Notes: a model not told the origin generated them from the sequence alone. 64,000 bases of DNA from Streptomyces erythrochromogenes (GCF_036170895.1 NZ_CP108036.1:5821501-5885500); one strand, 5' to 3'. Shown: positions 24,581-33,700, numbered from the stretch's first letter. Translations and numbers: made by a program.

Positions 24581-25339
24581 GTGACGGGAAACGAAGGCCC
24601 GGGCAGGGCACCCGGCCGGGCCCACGTCGAGGCGCACGGCACCGGCGGCGGCTCGGCCAGCGCGGAGATGAGCACACGGCTCAACTGGCTCCGCGCCGGC
24701 GTGCTCGGCGCCAACGACGGGATCATCTCCACCGCGGGCCTGGTGGTCGGCGTGGCCGGGGCCACCACCTCCCGCGCGTCGATCCTGGCGGCGGGCGTCG
24801 CCGGACTGCTGGCGGGCTCGCTGTCCATGGCGGCGGGGGAGTACGTGTCCGTCAGCTCCCAGCGGGACTCCGAGCGGGCCGCGCTCGACATGGAACGCAG
24901 GGAGCTGGCCGAAGAGCCGGAGGCGGAGCTCGACGAGCTCACCGACCTGCTGGCGGAGCGCGGCCTGAGCCGGGAGGTCGCCCGGGAGGCCGCCGAGCAG
25001 CTCACGGAACGGGACGCCCTGCGGGCCCACGCCCGCGTGGAGCTCGGGATCAACCCGGACGAGCTGGCCAACCCGTGGCACGCTGCCTTCGCGAGCCTCG
25101 TCGCCTTCACCGTGGGGGCGCTGCTGCCGCTGCTGGCGATCATCCTGCCGGGGCCGTCCGCGCGGGTGCCGGTGACGGTGGTCGCGGTACTGGCGGCGCT
25201 CACGCTGTGCGGGGTGCTCAGCGCACGGCTCGGCGGGGCCCCGGTCCCGCGCGCGGTCGCCCGCAACGTGGCCGGCGGCACCCTGGCCATGGCCGTCACC
25301 TACGCGGTCGGCACCTGGCTCGGCACCGCGACCGCCTGA
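24581..25339 (+). CDS. VIT1/CCC1 family iron/manganese transporter
   Basis: A 252-residue membrane protein: NWLRAGVLGANDGIISTAGL and the Gly/Met helix GLLAGSLSMAAGEYVSVSSQ are hallmarks of vacuolar-iron-transporter-like proteins; a cytoplasmic acidic stretch (EEPEAELDELTDLLAERGL) binds metal in this family. Five helices in all. It likely exports or sequesters Fe(II)/Mn(II). GTG 24581 chosen as first start after the divergent promoter. The 19-bp repeat array begins right after its stop. Confidence 0.92.
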   Translation: MTGNEGPGRAPGRAHVEAHGTGGGSASAEMSTRLNWLRAGVLGANDGIISTAGLVVGVAGATTSRASILAAGVAGLLAGSLSMAAGEYVSVSSQRDSERAALDMERRELAEEPEAELDELTDLLAERGLSREVAREAAEQLTERDALRAHARVELGINPDELANPWHAAFASLVAFTVGALLPLLAIILPGPSARVPVTVVAVLAALTLCGVLSARLGGAPVPRAVARNVAGGTLAMAVTYAVGTWLGTATA

Positions 25340-25345
25340 CGGCCC

Positions 25346-25450
25346 GGCCTCCGCCTGGCGGCCCGGCCTCCGCCCGGCTCCCGGGCCTCCGCCTGGCGGC
25401 CCGGCCTCCGCCTGGCGGCCCGGCCTCCGCCCGGCTCCCGGGCCTCCGCG
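25346..25450. repeat. 19-bp tandem repeat array
   Basis: Five full 19-bp units plus a 10-bp remainder follow the VIT stop at 7 bp. Two unit types alternate A-B-A-A-B; both begin GGCCTCCGCC, A ending TGGCGGCCC and B ending CGGCTCCCG. It does not look coding or like a CRISPR (no spacers). May form strong structures and act as a transcription barrier. Confidence 0.9.
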
Positions 25451-25652
25451 CCTCCGTCGCCGGCGGGGCTCGATCTTGCCTCCGCGGGCCGCCGGGTGCG
25501 GCTCCGGCGGGCTTCTTCAGCCCCGCCGGCGTTTGAGGCGCGGGCGCGGAGCGCCGTGTCATGGCGCCCGCCGGGGCAGGGCCGCACCCGAAAGCCGACG
25601 ACGCACCCCCAAAGCCGCCGAGCACAGCGCAGCGACCCGGCAGGATGGGCCC
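25451..25652. repeat. Gene-free stretch with a Streptomyces dispersed intergenic motif
   Basis: The segment 25511-25546 reads GCTTCTTCAGCCCCGCCGGC followed by GTTTGAGGCGCGGGCG. The core CCGGCGTTTGAGG is a motif I recognise as frequently repeated between Streptomyces genes. No other gene or RNA is visible before the epimerase start at 25653. Confidence 0.6.
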
Positions 25653-26543
25653 ATGCGCATCGCAGTCACCGGTTCGACCGGCCTCATCGGCAGTGCACTC
25701 GTGCGGTCCCTGCGGGCCGACGGCCACGAGGTGGTGCGCTTCGTGCGGCGTGAGCCGGCCGGGGCGGACGAGGCGCGGTGGGATCCGGAGCGCGGCCGCG
25801 TGGACCCGGCCGGGCTGGCCGGCTGCGGCGCCGTCGTGCACCTGGCCGGGGCCGGGATCGGGGACCACCGGTGGACCGCCGCGTACAAGCGGAAGATCCG
25901 CGACAGCCGCGTGCTGGGCACCGCCGCGCTCGCGAACGCCCTCGCCGGCCTCGACGAACCGCCCGCCGTCCTGGTCAGCGGGTCCGCCGTCGGCTACTAC
26001 GGGGACACCGGCGACCGCCCCGTGGACGAGGACAGCCCCGCCGGACACGGCTTCCTGCCCTCGGTCTGCGTGGAGTGGGAGGCCGCCACCGCCCCCGCCC
26101 AGGAGGCCGGGATCCGCACCGCGTTCGCCCGTACCGGACTGGTCGTCGCCAAGGAGGGCGGGGCCTGGGGGCGGATGTTCCCCCTCTTCCGCGCGGGCGT
26201 CGGCGGCCGGCTCGGCGACGGCCGCCAGTACTGGCCGTTCATCTCCCTCCACGACGAGGTCGCGGCCCTGCGCCACATCATCGACACCCCGGAGCTGAGC
26301 GGCCCGGTCAACCTCACCGCCCCCGAACCGCTGACCAACCGCCAGGTCACCGCCGCCATGGCCCGGGTGCTGCACCGGCCGGCGGTGCTGCCCGTACCGG
26401 CCGTGGCCCTGCGCGTCGTGCTGGGGGAGTTCTCCCAGGACGTGCTGGGCGGTCAGCGCGCCCGCCCCACCCGGCTCCTGGAGTCCGGGTTCGTCTTCCG
26501 CGACCCCGGCATCGAACAGGCCATCCGCGCCGCGCTCCAATAA
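25653..26543 (+). CDS. TIGR01777-type (SDR39U1) epimerase family protein
   Basis: A 296-residue extended-SDR protein: RIAVTGSTGLIGSALVRSLR (NAD(P)-binding G-x-x-G-x-x-G), VVHLAGAGIGDHRW, SAVGYYGDTGDRPVDED (Y-Y-G signature of the family), PLTNRQVTAAMARVLHRPAV and QRARPTRLLESGFVFRDP. The biochemical role of this family is not established. ATG with AGGA at 7 bases. Confidence 0.93.
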   Translation: MRIAVTGSTGLIGSALVRSLRADGHEVVRFVRREPAGADEARWDPERGRVDPAGLAGCGAVVHLAGAGIGDHRWTAAYKRKIRDSRVLGTAALANALAGLDEPPAVLVSGSAVGYYGDTGDRPVDEDSPAGHGFLPSVCVEWEAATAPAQEAGIRTAFARTGLVVAKEGGAWGRMFPLFRAGVGGRLGDGRQYWPFISLHDEVAALRHIIDTPELSGPVNLTAPEPLTNRQVTAAMARVLHRPAVLPVPAVALRVVLGEFSQDVLGGQRARPTRLLESGFVFRDPGIEQAIRAALQ

Positions 26544-26547
26544 ACCG

Positions 26548-26599
26548 CGTGCGACCGCGTGCGACCGTTCGTGACCCGGATGCGACCGTCGTGCGACCG
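26548..26599. promoter_or_regulatory. Five direct repeats of (C)GTGCGACCG at about 10-bp steps
   Basis: Copies CGTGCGACCG, CGTGCGACCG, CGTGACCCG, ATGCGACCG and CGTGCGACCG start at 26548, 26558, 26570, 26580 and 26590. A step near one helical turn places all copies on one DNA face, as in direct-repeat operators. The following flavoprotein gene starts about 100 bp downstream. Confidence 0.5.
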
Positions 26600-26696
26600 G
26601 AGTTGTCCGCAATACCCGGCCGAACTCGGGTTCCCGTTCGACCGGTTGGGGGAAGGAGGATCCCCACACAGCCGCGCCGACCTCGGGGAGGGGCAC

Positions 26697-27968
26697 GTGC
26701 TCAGCAGCGCACCCAATGCCGCACACCATGCGGACGTCGTCATCGTAGGAGCCGGAGTCTCAGGACTCGCGGCCGCGCACCACCTGATCGCAGCCGGGGT
26801 CACGGTCACCGTCCTGGAGGCCGCGGACGATCCCGGCGGGCGGATGGCCACCGAATCGGCCGACGGGTTCCGGCTCGACCGGACCGCCCAGTTGCTCAAC
26901 ACCGCGTACAGCGAGCTGGAGCGCACCCACGCCCTGCGGGCCCTGGTCCTGCGCCCCTTCTCGCCCGGAGTCCTGGTCCACACCGACGGCAGGCAGCTGC
27001 GGGCCGGGTCCCTCACCCCCGCCCGGGCCCTGGCCAGCGGATCCCTCGACCAGGCCCGGCTCAGCGCCGCCCTCGGCAGGCTCGCCGCGCTGCCCGAGGA
27101 CAAGCTGCTCGCCCGTCCCGAACGCACCGCGTCCGCGGCCCTGCGCACCCGGAGCCTGCCGTCGCGCACCCTGAACGGCGTGCTCCGGCCGCTGCTCGCC
27201 GCCCTGCTCCGGGACCCGGAGCTCACCACCTCCAGCCGGGTCGCCGACCTGGCCCTGCGCACCTTCGCCCGCGGCCGTCTCGCCGTGCCCGAGGGCGGCG
27301 CCGCGGCCCTGCCCGACCTGCTCGCCTCCGGGCTGCCGCCCGGCACCGTACGTACCGGCATCAGGGTCCGATCGGTGGCCACCAACCTGGTCACCACCGA
27401 GGAGCACGGCGACTTCCGCTGCCGCTCCGTCCTGCTCGCCACCGGCGCCCGCGCCGCCGCCGAGCTCCTGCCCGGCCTGCGCGTGCCCGCGTTCCACGAG
27501 GTCACCGTCCTGCACCACGCCACCGCCGGCCCACTGCCCCGGGACGGTTCGCTGATCCTGGACGGGGACCCCAACTGGCCCGTCTCCCACACCGCCGTCA
27601 TGAGCGCGGTCGACCCGACGCGGGCCCCGGCCGGCCGCAGCCTGGTCACCACGACCGTGCTCGGCCCGCCGCCGCCGACTCGCACCGTCACCTCGCGACT
27701 CGCCCGCCTCTACGACACCAGCACCCGCGAGTGGGAGCTGCTGGCCGTCCACCACACCCCGGAGGCCGTCCCCGCCATGCCCCCGCCGCACGACCGGCGC
27801 CGCCCGGTGCGGGTCCTGGCCGGGCTCTACGTGTGCGGCGACCACCGCGACACCAACACCGTCCAGGGCGCCCTGCACTCGGCCCGCCGCGCCGGCGGCG
27901 CCATCCTGCGCGACTTGGGCATCCCGCTCCCGGTAGCCCCGGAGCCCGCACTCCCGGTGGCGGCCTGA
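26697..27968 (+). CDS. FAD-dependent amine-oxidase/phytoene-desaturase-like oxidoreductase
   Basis: A 423-residue flavoprotein: DVVIVGAGVSGLAAAHHLIA (FAD Rossmann motif), TVLEAADDPGGRMATES (the GG doublet of the family) and a C-terminal FAD segment YVCGDHRDTNTVQGALHSAR. It lacks the length of carotenoid desaturases and no carotenoid genes adjoin; substrate unknown. GTG 26697 with GGGGAGGGG at 4 bases is chosen over the frame-start at 26559, which overlaps the direct repeats. Confidence 0.9.
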   Translation: MLSSAPNAAHHADVVIVGAGVSGLAAAHHLIAAGVTVTVLEAADDPGGRMATESADGFRLDRTAQLLNTAYSELERTHALRALVLRPFSPGVLVHTDGRQLRAGSLTPARALASGSLDQARLSAALGRLAALPEDKLLARPERTASAALRTRSLPSRTLNGVLRPLLAALLRDPELTTSSRVADLALRTFARGRLAVPEGGAAALPDLLASGLPPGTVRTGIRVRSVATNLVTTEEHGDFRCRSVLLATGARAAAELLPGLRVPAFHEVTVLHHATAGPLPRDGSLILDGDPNWPVSHTAVMSAVDPTRAPAGRSLVTTTVLGPPPPTRTVTSRLARLYDTSTREWELLAVHHTPEAVPAMPPPHDRRRPVRVLAGLYVCGDHRDTNTVQGALHSARRAGGAILRDLGIPLPVAPEPALPVAA

Positions 27969-27983
27969 GAACCACCCACGACC

Positions 27984-28021
27984 CAGGGGCCCGGTCCTCC
28001 CGCCAGGGGACCGGGCCCCTG
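27984..28021. terminator. Bidirectional terminator
   Basis: CAGGGGCCCGGTCC pairs with GGACCGGGCCCCTG (14 bp, 10-base loop) between the convergent flavoprotein and HTH/TPR regulator genes. Confidence 0.8.
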
Positions 28022-28061
28022 CCGTACCTCCGGGCGGCCCGGGGGACGGATCCCGCCGCGG

Positions 28062-29501
28062 TCAGGACAGCGCCGCCACCCGGTCCCGGTAGGTCCGCAC
28101 CGCCGACGCGTCCCGGTAGGGCTCCAGCCGCCGCTCGAAGTCCCGTACGTACTCCACCGCCCGCACCGACCGCATCTCCATCGCCTGCTGCGCCGCCTCC
28201 GCGCCCAGCGCGCACGCCTGGTCCAGCTCGCCCAGCCCCAGCCGGGCCGTGGCCAGCACCACCCGGCAGAACAGCCGCGACCGCGCGAACCCCGGCGCCC
28301 TCAGCTGCAGGGACCGCTCCGCGTGCTGCGCCGAGGCCCGGTACTGCTGGAGGTCCCGGTGGCAGTGCCCGAACTCGTCCGCCAGCTGCGCCTCGTCGTA
28401 CAGGCGCGCCCAGTGCGGCACGTCGTCCCCCGGCCTGGCCGCGCCCAGCGCGCGCTCGGCCCGCACCAGGGAGGCCGTCGCCGCCCGGACCTCGCCGAGG
28501 ACCGCGTGCCCGCGCGCCTCCGCCGCGTGCAGCAGCGCCTGCACCACCGCCGGCGGGCCCGAGCCGACGCCCTGCTGGGCCACCCGGGCCAGCTGCACCG
28601 CTTCCCGGCCGTGCCCGAGGTAGACCGCCTGCCGGCTCATGGTGACCAGCACGTACGAGCCGTAGGGGCGGTCCCCGGCCGCCTGCGCGAGCCGCAGGGC
28701 CTGCACGAAGTACCGCTGGGCGAGCCCGTGCGCGGCGATGTCGTACGAGGTCCAGCCCGCGAGCCGGGTCAGGTCCGCGGCGGCCGCGAACAGCCGGCGC
28801 CCCGTGGTCTCGCCGTAGGTGCCCCGCAGCATCGGCTCGGCCTCGTGCTCCAGGTACCGCACGAGGGCCTGGCGGGCGTGCCCGCCGCCGTAGGCGTGGT
28901 CCAGGGTCCGGAAGAGCTCGCTGACCGATCTCAGCGCGGCGATGTCGCCCGCCGTCACGCGCTGCCCGGGCCCCCGGTCGATCTGCCGCTGCCGCGGCAC
29001 CGAGGCCCGGCCCTGGAGGGGGACGCGGGCCGCGGCCGGTTCCGCGCCCCGGGCCACGCGCTCGTCGGGCCGCCCGATCAGCCAGTCCCGGCTGGGCACG
29101 ACCAGCCCGGCCGGGGTGAAGGCGATCTTCCGGAGCTCGGCGTGGGATCCGGAGTCCTTGCGCCACAGGCCGCTCGCGATGTCCACGGCCTCCTCGGGGG
29201 TGGCCGCGAACTCCAGCCCCGCGTAGACCGGGGCGCAGGCGTCGAGGCCCAGGTCCTGCGCGGAGAGCCGGCGTCCGAGGCGCCGGGTGAACACCTCGGC
29301 GATCAGCGCCGGGGTGGTTCCGCGCGGCTGCTGGCCGCGCAGCCAGCGGGTCACCGAGGTCTTGTCGTACCGCAGGTCGAGACCGTGTTCCAGACCGAGC
29401 TGGTCGACGCGGCGGGCGAGCCCGGCGTTGGAGAACCCGGCTTCCGCGATCAGCGCCGCCAGCTGGCGGTTGGGGACGCGCTGGGCAGGTCGTTCCGTCA
29501 T
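28062..29501 (-). CDS. HTH regulator with TPR-like helical repeats
   Basis: A 479-residue protein. Residues 1-90 contain a helix-turn-helix-like region (PNRQLAALIAEAGFSNAGLA, KTSVTRWLRGQQPRGTTPAL, EVFTRRLGRRLSAQDLGL). The rest is all-helical with TPR-like repeats (RYFVQALRLAQAAGDRPYGS, ARVAQQG, LHAAEARGHAVLGEV, ACALGAEAAQQAMEM). Similar Streptomyces proteins act as developmental or antibiotic regulators; that link is by likeness only. ATG 29501 has GGAG at 4 bases; the longer frame to 29780 would overlap the divergent gene. Confidence 0.87.
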   Translation of the reverse strand: MTERPAQRVPNRQLAALIAEAGFSNAGLARRVDQLGLEHGLDLRYDKTSVTRWLRGQQPRGTTPALIAEVFTRRLGRRLSAQDLGLDACAPVYAGLEFAATPEEAVDIASGLWRKDSGSHAELRKIAFTPAGLVVPSRDWLIGRPDERVARGAEPAAARVPLQGRASVPRQRQIDRGPGQRVTAGDIAALRSVSELFRTLDHAYGGGHARQALVRYLEHEAEPMLRGTYGETTGRRLFAAAADLTRLAGWTSYDIAAHGLAQRYFVQALRLAQAAGDRPYGSYVLVTMSRQAVYLGHGREAVQLARVAQQGVGSGPPAVVQALLHAAEARGHAVLGEVRAATASLVRAERALGAARPGDDVPHWARLYDEAQLADEFGHCHRDLQQYRASAQHAERSLQLRAPGFARSRLFCRVVLATARLGLGELDQACALGAEAAQQAMEMRSVRAVEYVRDFERRLEPYRDASAVRTYRDRVAALS

Positions 29502-29673
29502 CGGCTCCACGGTTTCCTGACGTGACGGACCGGAGTCCCGGCCCTTGAACGGCGTGAATGTAGCGGCGAACTTCGCCCATGCCGCCCTCTCTGCCCCACA
29601 TTCATCCGATCGTGTGCAGAATCGGTAGGGCTCTTTACGGACTAGCCCCCTCCGCCCGCGTACGCTGCGGGCC

Positions 29674-29970
29674 ATGACCCGCCGGCACCACCCGTCACAT
29701 CTCTCCGAGGAGCGGCCCGAATCGACCGCTCCGCTGCCTCCGCCCGAGCTGACCGAGGCCGAGTGCCGGCGCTGCGGCACCTACATCGCGGGGCTCGACG
29801 GGCGGTACGCCTGCGGGGTGTGCGGCTGGGTGAACGACCACTCGGAGGGCCACCGGCGGCTGCCGCGCGCGGACGAGGACCCGGACCGCCCGCCGAAGGG
29901 CCGCCGACGCCCGAAACAGCTGCCGTCGAGCCTGCCGGAGCCCGACGCGGCGCCGGAAGCGGGGCCCTGA
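29674..29970 (+). CDS. Small zinc-ribbon protein
   Basis: A 98-residue hydrophilic protein with CRRCGTYIAG and YACGVCGWVN, two C-x-x-C knuckles spaced for one zinc ribbon (about residues 31-53), followed by an acidic/basic disordered tail. Role unknown. Stands 77 bp before lipB on the same strand and may be in its leader transcript. Confidence 0.8.
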   Translation: MTRRHHPSHLSEERPESTAPLPPPELTEAECRRCGTYIAGLDGRYACGVCGWVNDHSEGHRRLPRADEDPDRPPKGRRRPKQLPSSLPEPDAAPEAGP

Positions 29971-30046
29971 AGGGGCCCGCGCGGGCAGCCGTACCCTTGC
30001 TCAGTGAAGTACGTGCACACAGCAGGTTCAATGAGGAGGCGCTGCG

Positions 30047-30838
30047 GTGGCTGAGCTTGGGTTTGTCCGTCTGGGCTTCGGAGCGGAATCCGTCGAGTAC
30101 ACCCAGGCCTGGGAAGAGCAGCGCAGGGTGCACGCGGCCCGCTTCGCGGACGAGATGGAGGACACCTGCCTGCTGCTGGAGCACCTGCCGGTCTACACGG
30201 CGGGCCGGCGCACCGACCCCAGCGAGCGCCCGCTCGACGGCACGCCCGTCATCGACGTGGACCGCGGCGGAAAGATCACCTGGCACGGCCCCGGCCAGCT
30301 CGTCGGCTATCCGATCATGAAGCTGCCCCGGCCGGTGGACGTCGTGGCCCACGTCCGCCGCCTGGAGGAGGCGCTGATCCGCACCGCCGCCGACTTCGGC
30401 CTGGAGACCACCCGGGTCGAGGGCCGCTCCGGCGTCTGGGTGCTCGGCGACCCGGTCGAGGAGCGCCCGAAGATCGGCGGCCTCTCCCTCGACTTCGACC
30501 CGCGGCTCGCCGACGAGGAGTTCGACCCCCGGCTCAACGGCCCCGAGTACGCCCCGTCCAACGCCGGACAGCGGCGCGAGGACCGCAAGCTGGCCGCCAT
30601 CGGGATCCGGGTCGCCAAGGGCGTCACGATGCACGGCTTCGCGATCAACGTGAACCCCGACAGCACCTGGTTCGACCGGATCATCCCCTGCGGGATCCGG
30701 GACGCCGGTGTGACCTCGCTCTCGTACGAACTGGGCCGTGAGGTCACGATCGCCGAGGTGCTCCCGGTCGTCGAACGCCACCTGAAGGACGTACTGGAGC
30801 ACGCCGAGTTGCGGCCCCGCGAGATCGAGACCGCATAG
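30047..30838 (+). CDS. lipB: Octanoyl-[acyl carrier protein]:protein octanoyltransferase
   Basis: A 263-residue enzyme that moves octanoate from ACP onto lipoyl domains, the first step of lipoate synthesis. Seen: [17 protein letters not shown], the R-S-G-V-W-V stretch, [20 protein letters not shown] (catalytic Lys in GIRVAKGVT) and [14 protein letters not shown] (catalytic Cys). GTG 30047 has GGAGG at 7 bases. An insertion of about 30 residues ([20 protein letters not shown]) makes it longer than the E. coli form. lipA follows 119 bp downstream. Confidence 0.97.
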   Translation: MAELGFVRLGFGAESVEYTQAWEEQRRVHAARFADEMEDTCLLLEHLPVYTAGRRTDPSERPLDGTPVIDVDRGGKITWHGPGQLVGYPIMKLPRPVDVVAHVRRLEEALIRTAADFGLETTRVEGRSGVWVLGDPVEERPKIGGLSLDFDPRLADEEFDPRLNGPEYAPSNAGQRREDRKLAAIGIRVAKGVTMHGFAINVNPDSTWFDRIIPCGIRDAGVTSLSYELGREVTIAEVLPVVERHLKDVLEHAELRPREIETA

Positions 30839-30957
30839 AGACCTCCCGGCGACGGGAATGAGTCCGGCCGCTCGCAGGTTGGGCGACGTAAGAGCGTACG
30901 AAATTACGGGCGTACCCTGGTGGGCGCCCGAACAATCGAAGTCACAGGGAGCCGGTC

Positions 30958-31905
30958 GTGTCCGCAGTCGCACCCGACGGACGCAAGATGCTGCGCCTCG
31001 AGGTCCGGAATGCCCAGACCCCCATCGAGCGCAAGCCCGAGTGGATCAAGACCCGGGCGAAGATGGGCCCCGAGTACACCAAGATGCAGGCCCTGGTGAA
31101 GGGCGAAGGACTGCACACGGTGTGCCAGGAGGCCGGCTGTCCCAACATCTACGAATGCTGGGAAGACCGCGAAGCCACCTTCCTCATCGGCGGTGACCAG
31201 TGCACCCGGCGCTGTGACTTCTGCCAGATCGACACGGGCAAGCCCGAGGCGCTGGACCGCGACGAACCGCGCCGCGTCGGTGAGTCCGTCGTCACGATGG
31301 ACCTGAACTACGCCACCATCACCGGCGTCGCCCGCGACGACCTGGCCGACGGCGGTGCCTGGCTGTACGCCGAGACCGTGCGCCAGATCCACCAGCAGAC
31401 GGCGGGTCGCGAGGCCGGCCACACCAAGGTCGAGCTGCTGGCCCCCGACTTCAACGCGGTGCCGGAGCTGCTGGAGGAGGTCTTCGCCTCCCGCCCCGAG
31501 GTCTTCGCGCACAACGTCGAGACGGTGCCGCGGATCTTCAAGCGGATCCGCCCCGGCTTCCGCTACGAGCGCTCGCTCGACGTGATCACCAAGGCGCGCG
31601 AGTACGGCCTGGTCACCAAGTCGAACCTGATCCTCGGCATGGGCGAGGAGCGCGAGGAGGTCTCGCAGGCCCTGAAGGACCTGCACGAGGCCGGCTGCGA
31701 GCTCATCACCATCACCCAGTACCTGCGGCCCTCGCCGCGGCACCACCCCGTCGAGCGCTGGGTGAAGCCGGCCGAGTTCGTCGAGCTGGCGAAGGAGGCC
31801 GAGGAGATCGGCTACTCGGGCGTGATGTCCGGGCCGCTCGTCCGGTCCTCGTACCGGGCCGGCCGCCTCTACCAGCAGGCGATGGAGAAGCGCGCGACCG
31901 TCTGA
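30958..31905 (+). CDS. lipA: Lipoyl synthase (radical SAM)
   Basis: A 315-residue enzyme that inserts two sulfurs into octanoylated lipoyl domains. The auxiliary cluster ligands are in [12 protein letters not shown] (C-x4-C-x5-C) and the radical-SAM cluster in CTRRCDFC (C-x3-C-x2-C); the C-terminal R-S-S-Y-R-A Ser/Arg motif that ligates the auxiliary cluster is present. Forms the lipoylation pair with lipB; the acceptor E2 is encoded at 41862-43649. GTG with GGGAG at 6 bases. Confidence 0.98.
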   Translation: MSAVAPDGRKMLRLEVRNAQTPIERKPEWIKTRAKMGPEYTKMQALVKGEGLHTVCQEAGCPNIYECWEDREATFLIGGDQCTRRCDFCQIDTGKPEALDRDEPRRVGESVVTMDLNYATITGVARDDLADGGAWLYAETVRQIHQQTAGREAGHTKVELLAPDFNAVPELLEEVFASRPEVFAHNVETVPRIFKRIRPGFRYERSLDVITKAREYGLVTKSNLILGMGEEREEVSQALKDLHEAGCELITITQYLRPSPRHHPVERWVKPAEFVELAKEAEEIGYSGVMSGPLVRSSYRAGRLYQQAMEKRATV

Positions 31906-32153
31906 CGCGCGGCGCGACCGTCCGTGTGAAGTCGCGCACAAAGTGCTACCAACGAGTAATACCGCATCGGCGCGGCCCCTAGGCTCTTTCGTGACGGAAG
32001 AACCCGGCGGGCCGCGTCGGCGTATGCAACGTGTCCATCACATTTGACCGACCGGTCACGCCCTGGTAACACCAGTCAGTGACGCTTGGTCCACGCACCG
32101 TAGACGCCCGCCCACCTCGCGCAGACGTGAGCATCGTGAAAGGGATCGACATC

Positions 32154-32351
32154 ATGCAGGCCGCGCCCGTACGCGCCATCGCCATCCCGACGCTCTCCGA
32201 CGCCTTCCGGGGCCTCGAATCCCTCCTCATGAGCGGGGCCCGCCGCAACGCCTGGACGGCGGTCCTGGAGGACCGCAAGAGGGCCAAGGACCGGGTCGAA
32301 ACCGAACACGTACTTGAGGCCGCGGCTACCCGAACCCCGCAGGCCACGTAA
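32154..32351 (+). CDS. Small conserved hypothetical protein, 65 aa
   Basis: Starts MQAAPVRAIAIPTLSDAFRG and continues LESLLMSGARRNAWTAVLED, then a charged helix and AAATRTP. ATG 32154 follows AAAGGGA (8 bases), better than the frame start at 32079. Likely helical and cytoplasmic; no function known. It sits between lipA and the DUF4191 gene (10-bp gap to the latter). Confidence 0.7.
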   Translation: MQAAPVRAIAIPTLSDAFRGLESLLMSGARRNAWTAVLEDRKRAKDRVETEHVLEAAATRTPQAT

Positions 32352-32361
32352 ACTTCGCTTT

Positions 32362-33060
32362 ATGGCGAGGAAGTCAAACGCAGAGACTGCTGCGAACCCC
32401 GGGCGACTGAAGCAGATCGCCCTGACGTACAAGATGACGCGCAAGGCCGACCCGAAGGTCGGTCTGATCGTCGCGGGCGTGGGAATCGTCACCTTCGGTG
32501 TCTTTCTTGCGATCGGCTTCCTGATCGACCACCCGGTCTACCTGGGCATCCTGGGCTTCCTGGTGGCTTTCCTCGCGATGGCGATCGTCTTCGGGCGACG
32601 TGCCGAGCGGGCTGCCTTCGGGCAGATGGAAGGACAGCCGGGAGCGGCCGCGGCCGTACTGGACAACGTGGGACGGGGCTGGACGACCACCCCGGCCATC
32701 GCGATGACCCGGCAGCAGGACATCGTCCACCGTGCCGTGGGCAAGGCCGGCGTCGTGCTGATCGCCGAGGGCAACCCGAACCGGGTGAAGCCGCTGCTCG
32801 CGAACGAGAAGAAGAAGATGGCCCGGATCATGCCGGACGTGCCGGTCCACGACTTCATCGTGGGTACGGGCGAGGGCGAGGTGCCGCTCAAGAAGGTGCG
32901 CACCACCCTGCTCAAGCTGCCGCGCGTACTGACCGGCCCGCAGATCACCGCGGTCAACGACAAGCTGCGTGCCATGGGTGACCTCATGAGCAACATGCCG
33001 CTGCCGAAGGGCCCCATGCCCAAGGGCATGAAGATGCCGCGCGGCGGAAAGATGCGCTGA
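32362..33060 (+). CDS. DUF4191 membrane protein
   Basis: A 232-residue protein: basic cytoplasmic start, two helices at about 38-80 (VGLIVAGVGIVTFGVFLAIG; YLGILGFLVAFLAMAIVFG), then a cytoplasmic domain with GWTTTPAIAMTRQQDIVHRA and VGKAGVVLIAEGNP, ending in a Met/Pro/Lys-rich tail (GPMPKGMKMPRGGKMR). Typical actinobacterial DUF4191 placed beside lipA. Role unknown. Confidence 0.92.
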   Translation: MARKSNAETAANPGRLKQIALTYKMTRKADPKVGLIVAGVGIVTFGVFLAIGFLIDHPVYLGILGFLVAFLAMAIVFGRRAERAAFGQMEGQPGAAAAVLDNVGRGWTTTPAIAMTRQQDIVHRAVGKAGVVLIAEGNPNRVKPLLANEKKKMARIMPDVPVHDFIVGTGEGEVPLKKVRTTLLKLPRVLTGPQITAVNDKLRAMGDLMSNMPLPKGPMPKGMKMPRGGKMR

Positions 33061-33086
33061 CGCAGCTCAGCTGATTTTCGTATACG

Positions 33087-33134
33087 AGACAGGGGCGCCC
33101 CCCGAGCCGGCCGGCTCGGGGGGCGCCCCTGTCT
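33087..33134. terminator. Perfect 48-bp palindrome, bidirectional terminator
   Basis: 24 bp on each side are exactly complementary with centre at CCGG|CCGG, 26 bp after the DUF4191 stop and 12 bp after the stop of the convergent RDD gene. Its hairpin must leave a few central bases unpaired. Confidence 0.85.
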
Positions 33135-33146
33135 GTTCGCAACGCG

Positions 33147-33614
33147 CTAGATGCGGACCTGGACGGCGCGCGCGAGGCGGTCGTGGAGGCCGCGGCCGTC
33201 GCGGTCCCAGATCAGCGCCGGGATGACCAGGGCCAGCAGCAGCGTGCGCACGACCACGCGGACGAAGCCGAGGCGGCCGCCGTCCTCCGCGACCACGCGC
33301 AGGCCCAGGACCCGCTTGCCGGGTGTGAAGCCCACGGTGCCGACCGTCAGGACGGTCAGGGCCACGAAGAGCCCGAGGGTCCAGTTGCCCGCGGCGCCCA
33401 GGTTTCCGCCGGTGATCAGCCCGTACGCGATGAGCTGGCAGCCGATCCAGTCGAGGGCGACGGCCCCGATCCGGCGCCCGAAGCGCGCCACCGAGCCGGG
33501 GCCCTGCTGGGGCAGGCCGAGGCGCTGCCCCGGATAGCCGAAGTCGACGCCCATCTCCTCGGCGGCCGCCTTGGGGCCGGAGAGCCAGGATCCGATTGCC
33601 TGTCTGTTGTCCAC
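33147..33614 (-). CDS. RDD family membrane protein
   Basis: A 155-residue protein starting VDNRQAIGSWLSGPKAAAEE. The RDD domain spans about 50-150: VARFGRRIGAVALDWIGCQL (Arg and Asp in helix 1), GFTPGKRVLGLRVVAEDG and DRDGRGLHDRLARA. Three or four helices. Function undefined, possibly transport. GTG 33614 is preferred by likeness to relatives; the frame extends to 33641. Confidence 0.9.
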   Translation of the reverse strand: MDNRQAIGSWLSGPKAAAEEMGVDFGYPGQRLGLPQQGPGSVARFGRRIGAVALDWIGCQLIAYGLITGGNLGAAGNWTLGLFVALTVLTVGTVGFTPGKRVLGLRVVAEDGGRLGFVRVVVRTLLLALVIPALIWDRDGRGLHDRLARAVQVRI

Positions 33615-33661
33615 CCGACCACGGTACCGGTGGCGCCTCACGGCGCTCCGGCCGGACCCTG

Positions 33662-33700
33662 GTTAACTTGTGCGAAACAAATGGGTCATGCTTGGGAAAT
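33662..33700 (+). promoter_or_regulatory. GlnR box upstream of glnA
   Basis: TTAAC-n6-GAAAC-n6-GTCAT-n6-GAAAT at 33663, 33674, 33685 and 33696, the canonical four half sites spaced 11 bp. It lies 100 bp before the glnA start. In Streptomyces GlnR controls glnA under nitrogen limitation. Confidence 0.85.

Noticed and set aside
25346..25450. CRISPR array
   Set aside because: Units are contiguous with 19-bp period, no spacers and no cas genes nearby.
26559..26696. N-terminal extension of the flavoprotein from ATG 26559
   Set aside because: It would cover the phased repeats and lacks a ribosome site; GTG 26697 has a strong one.
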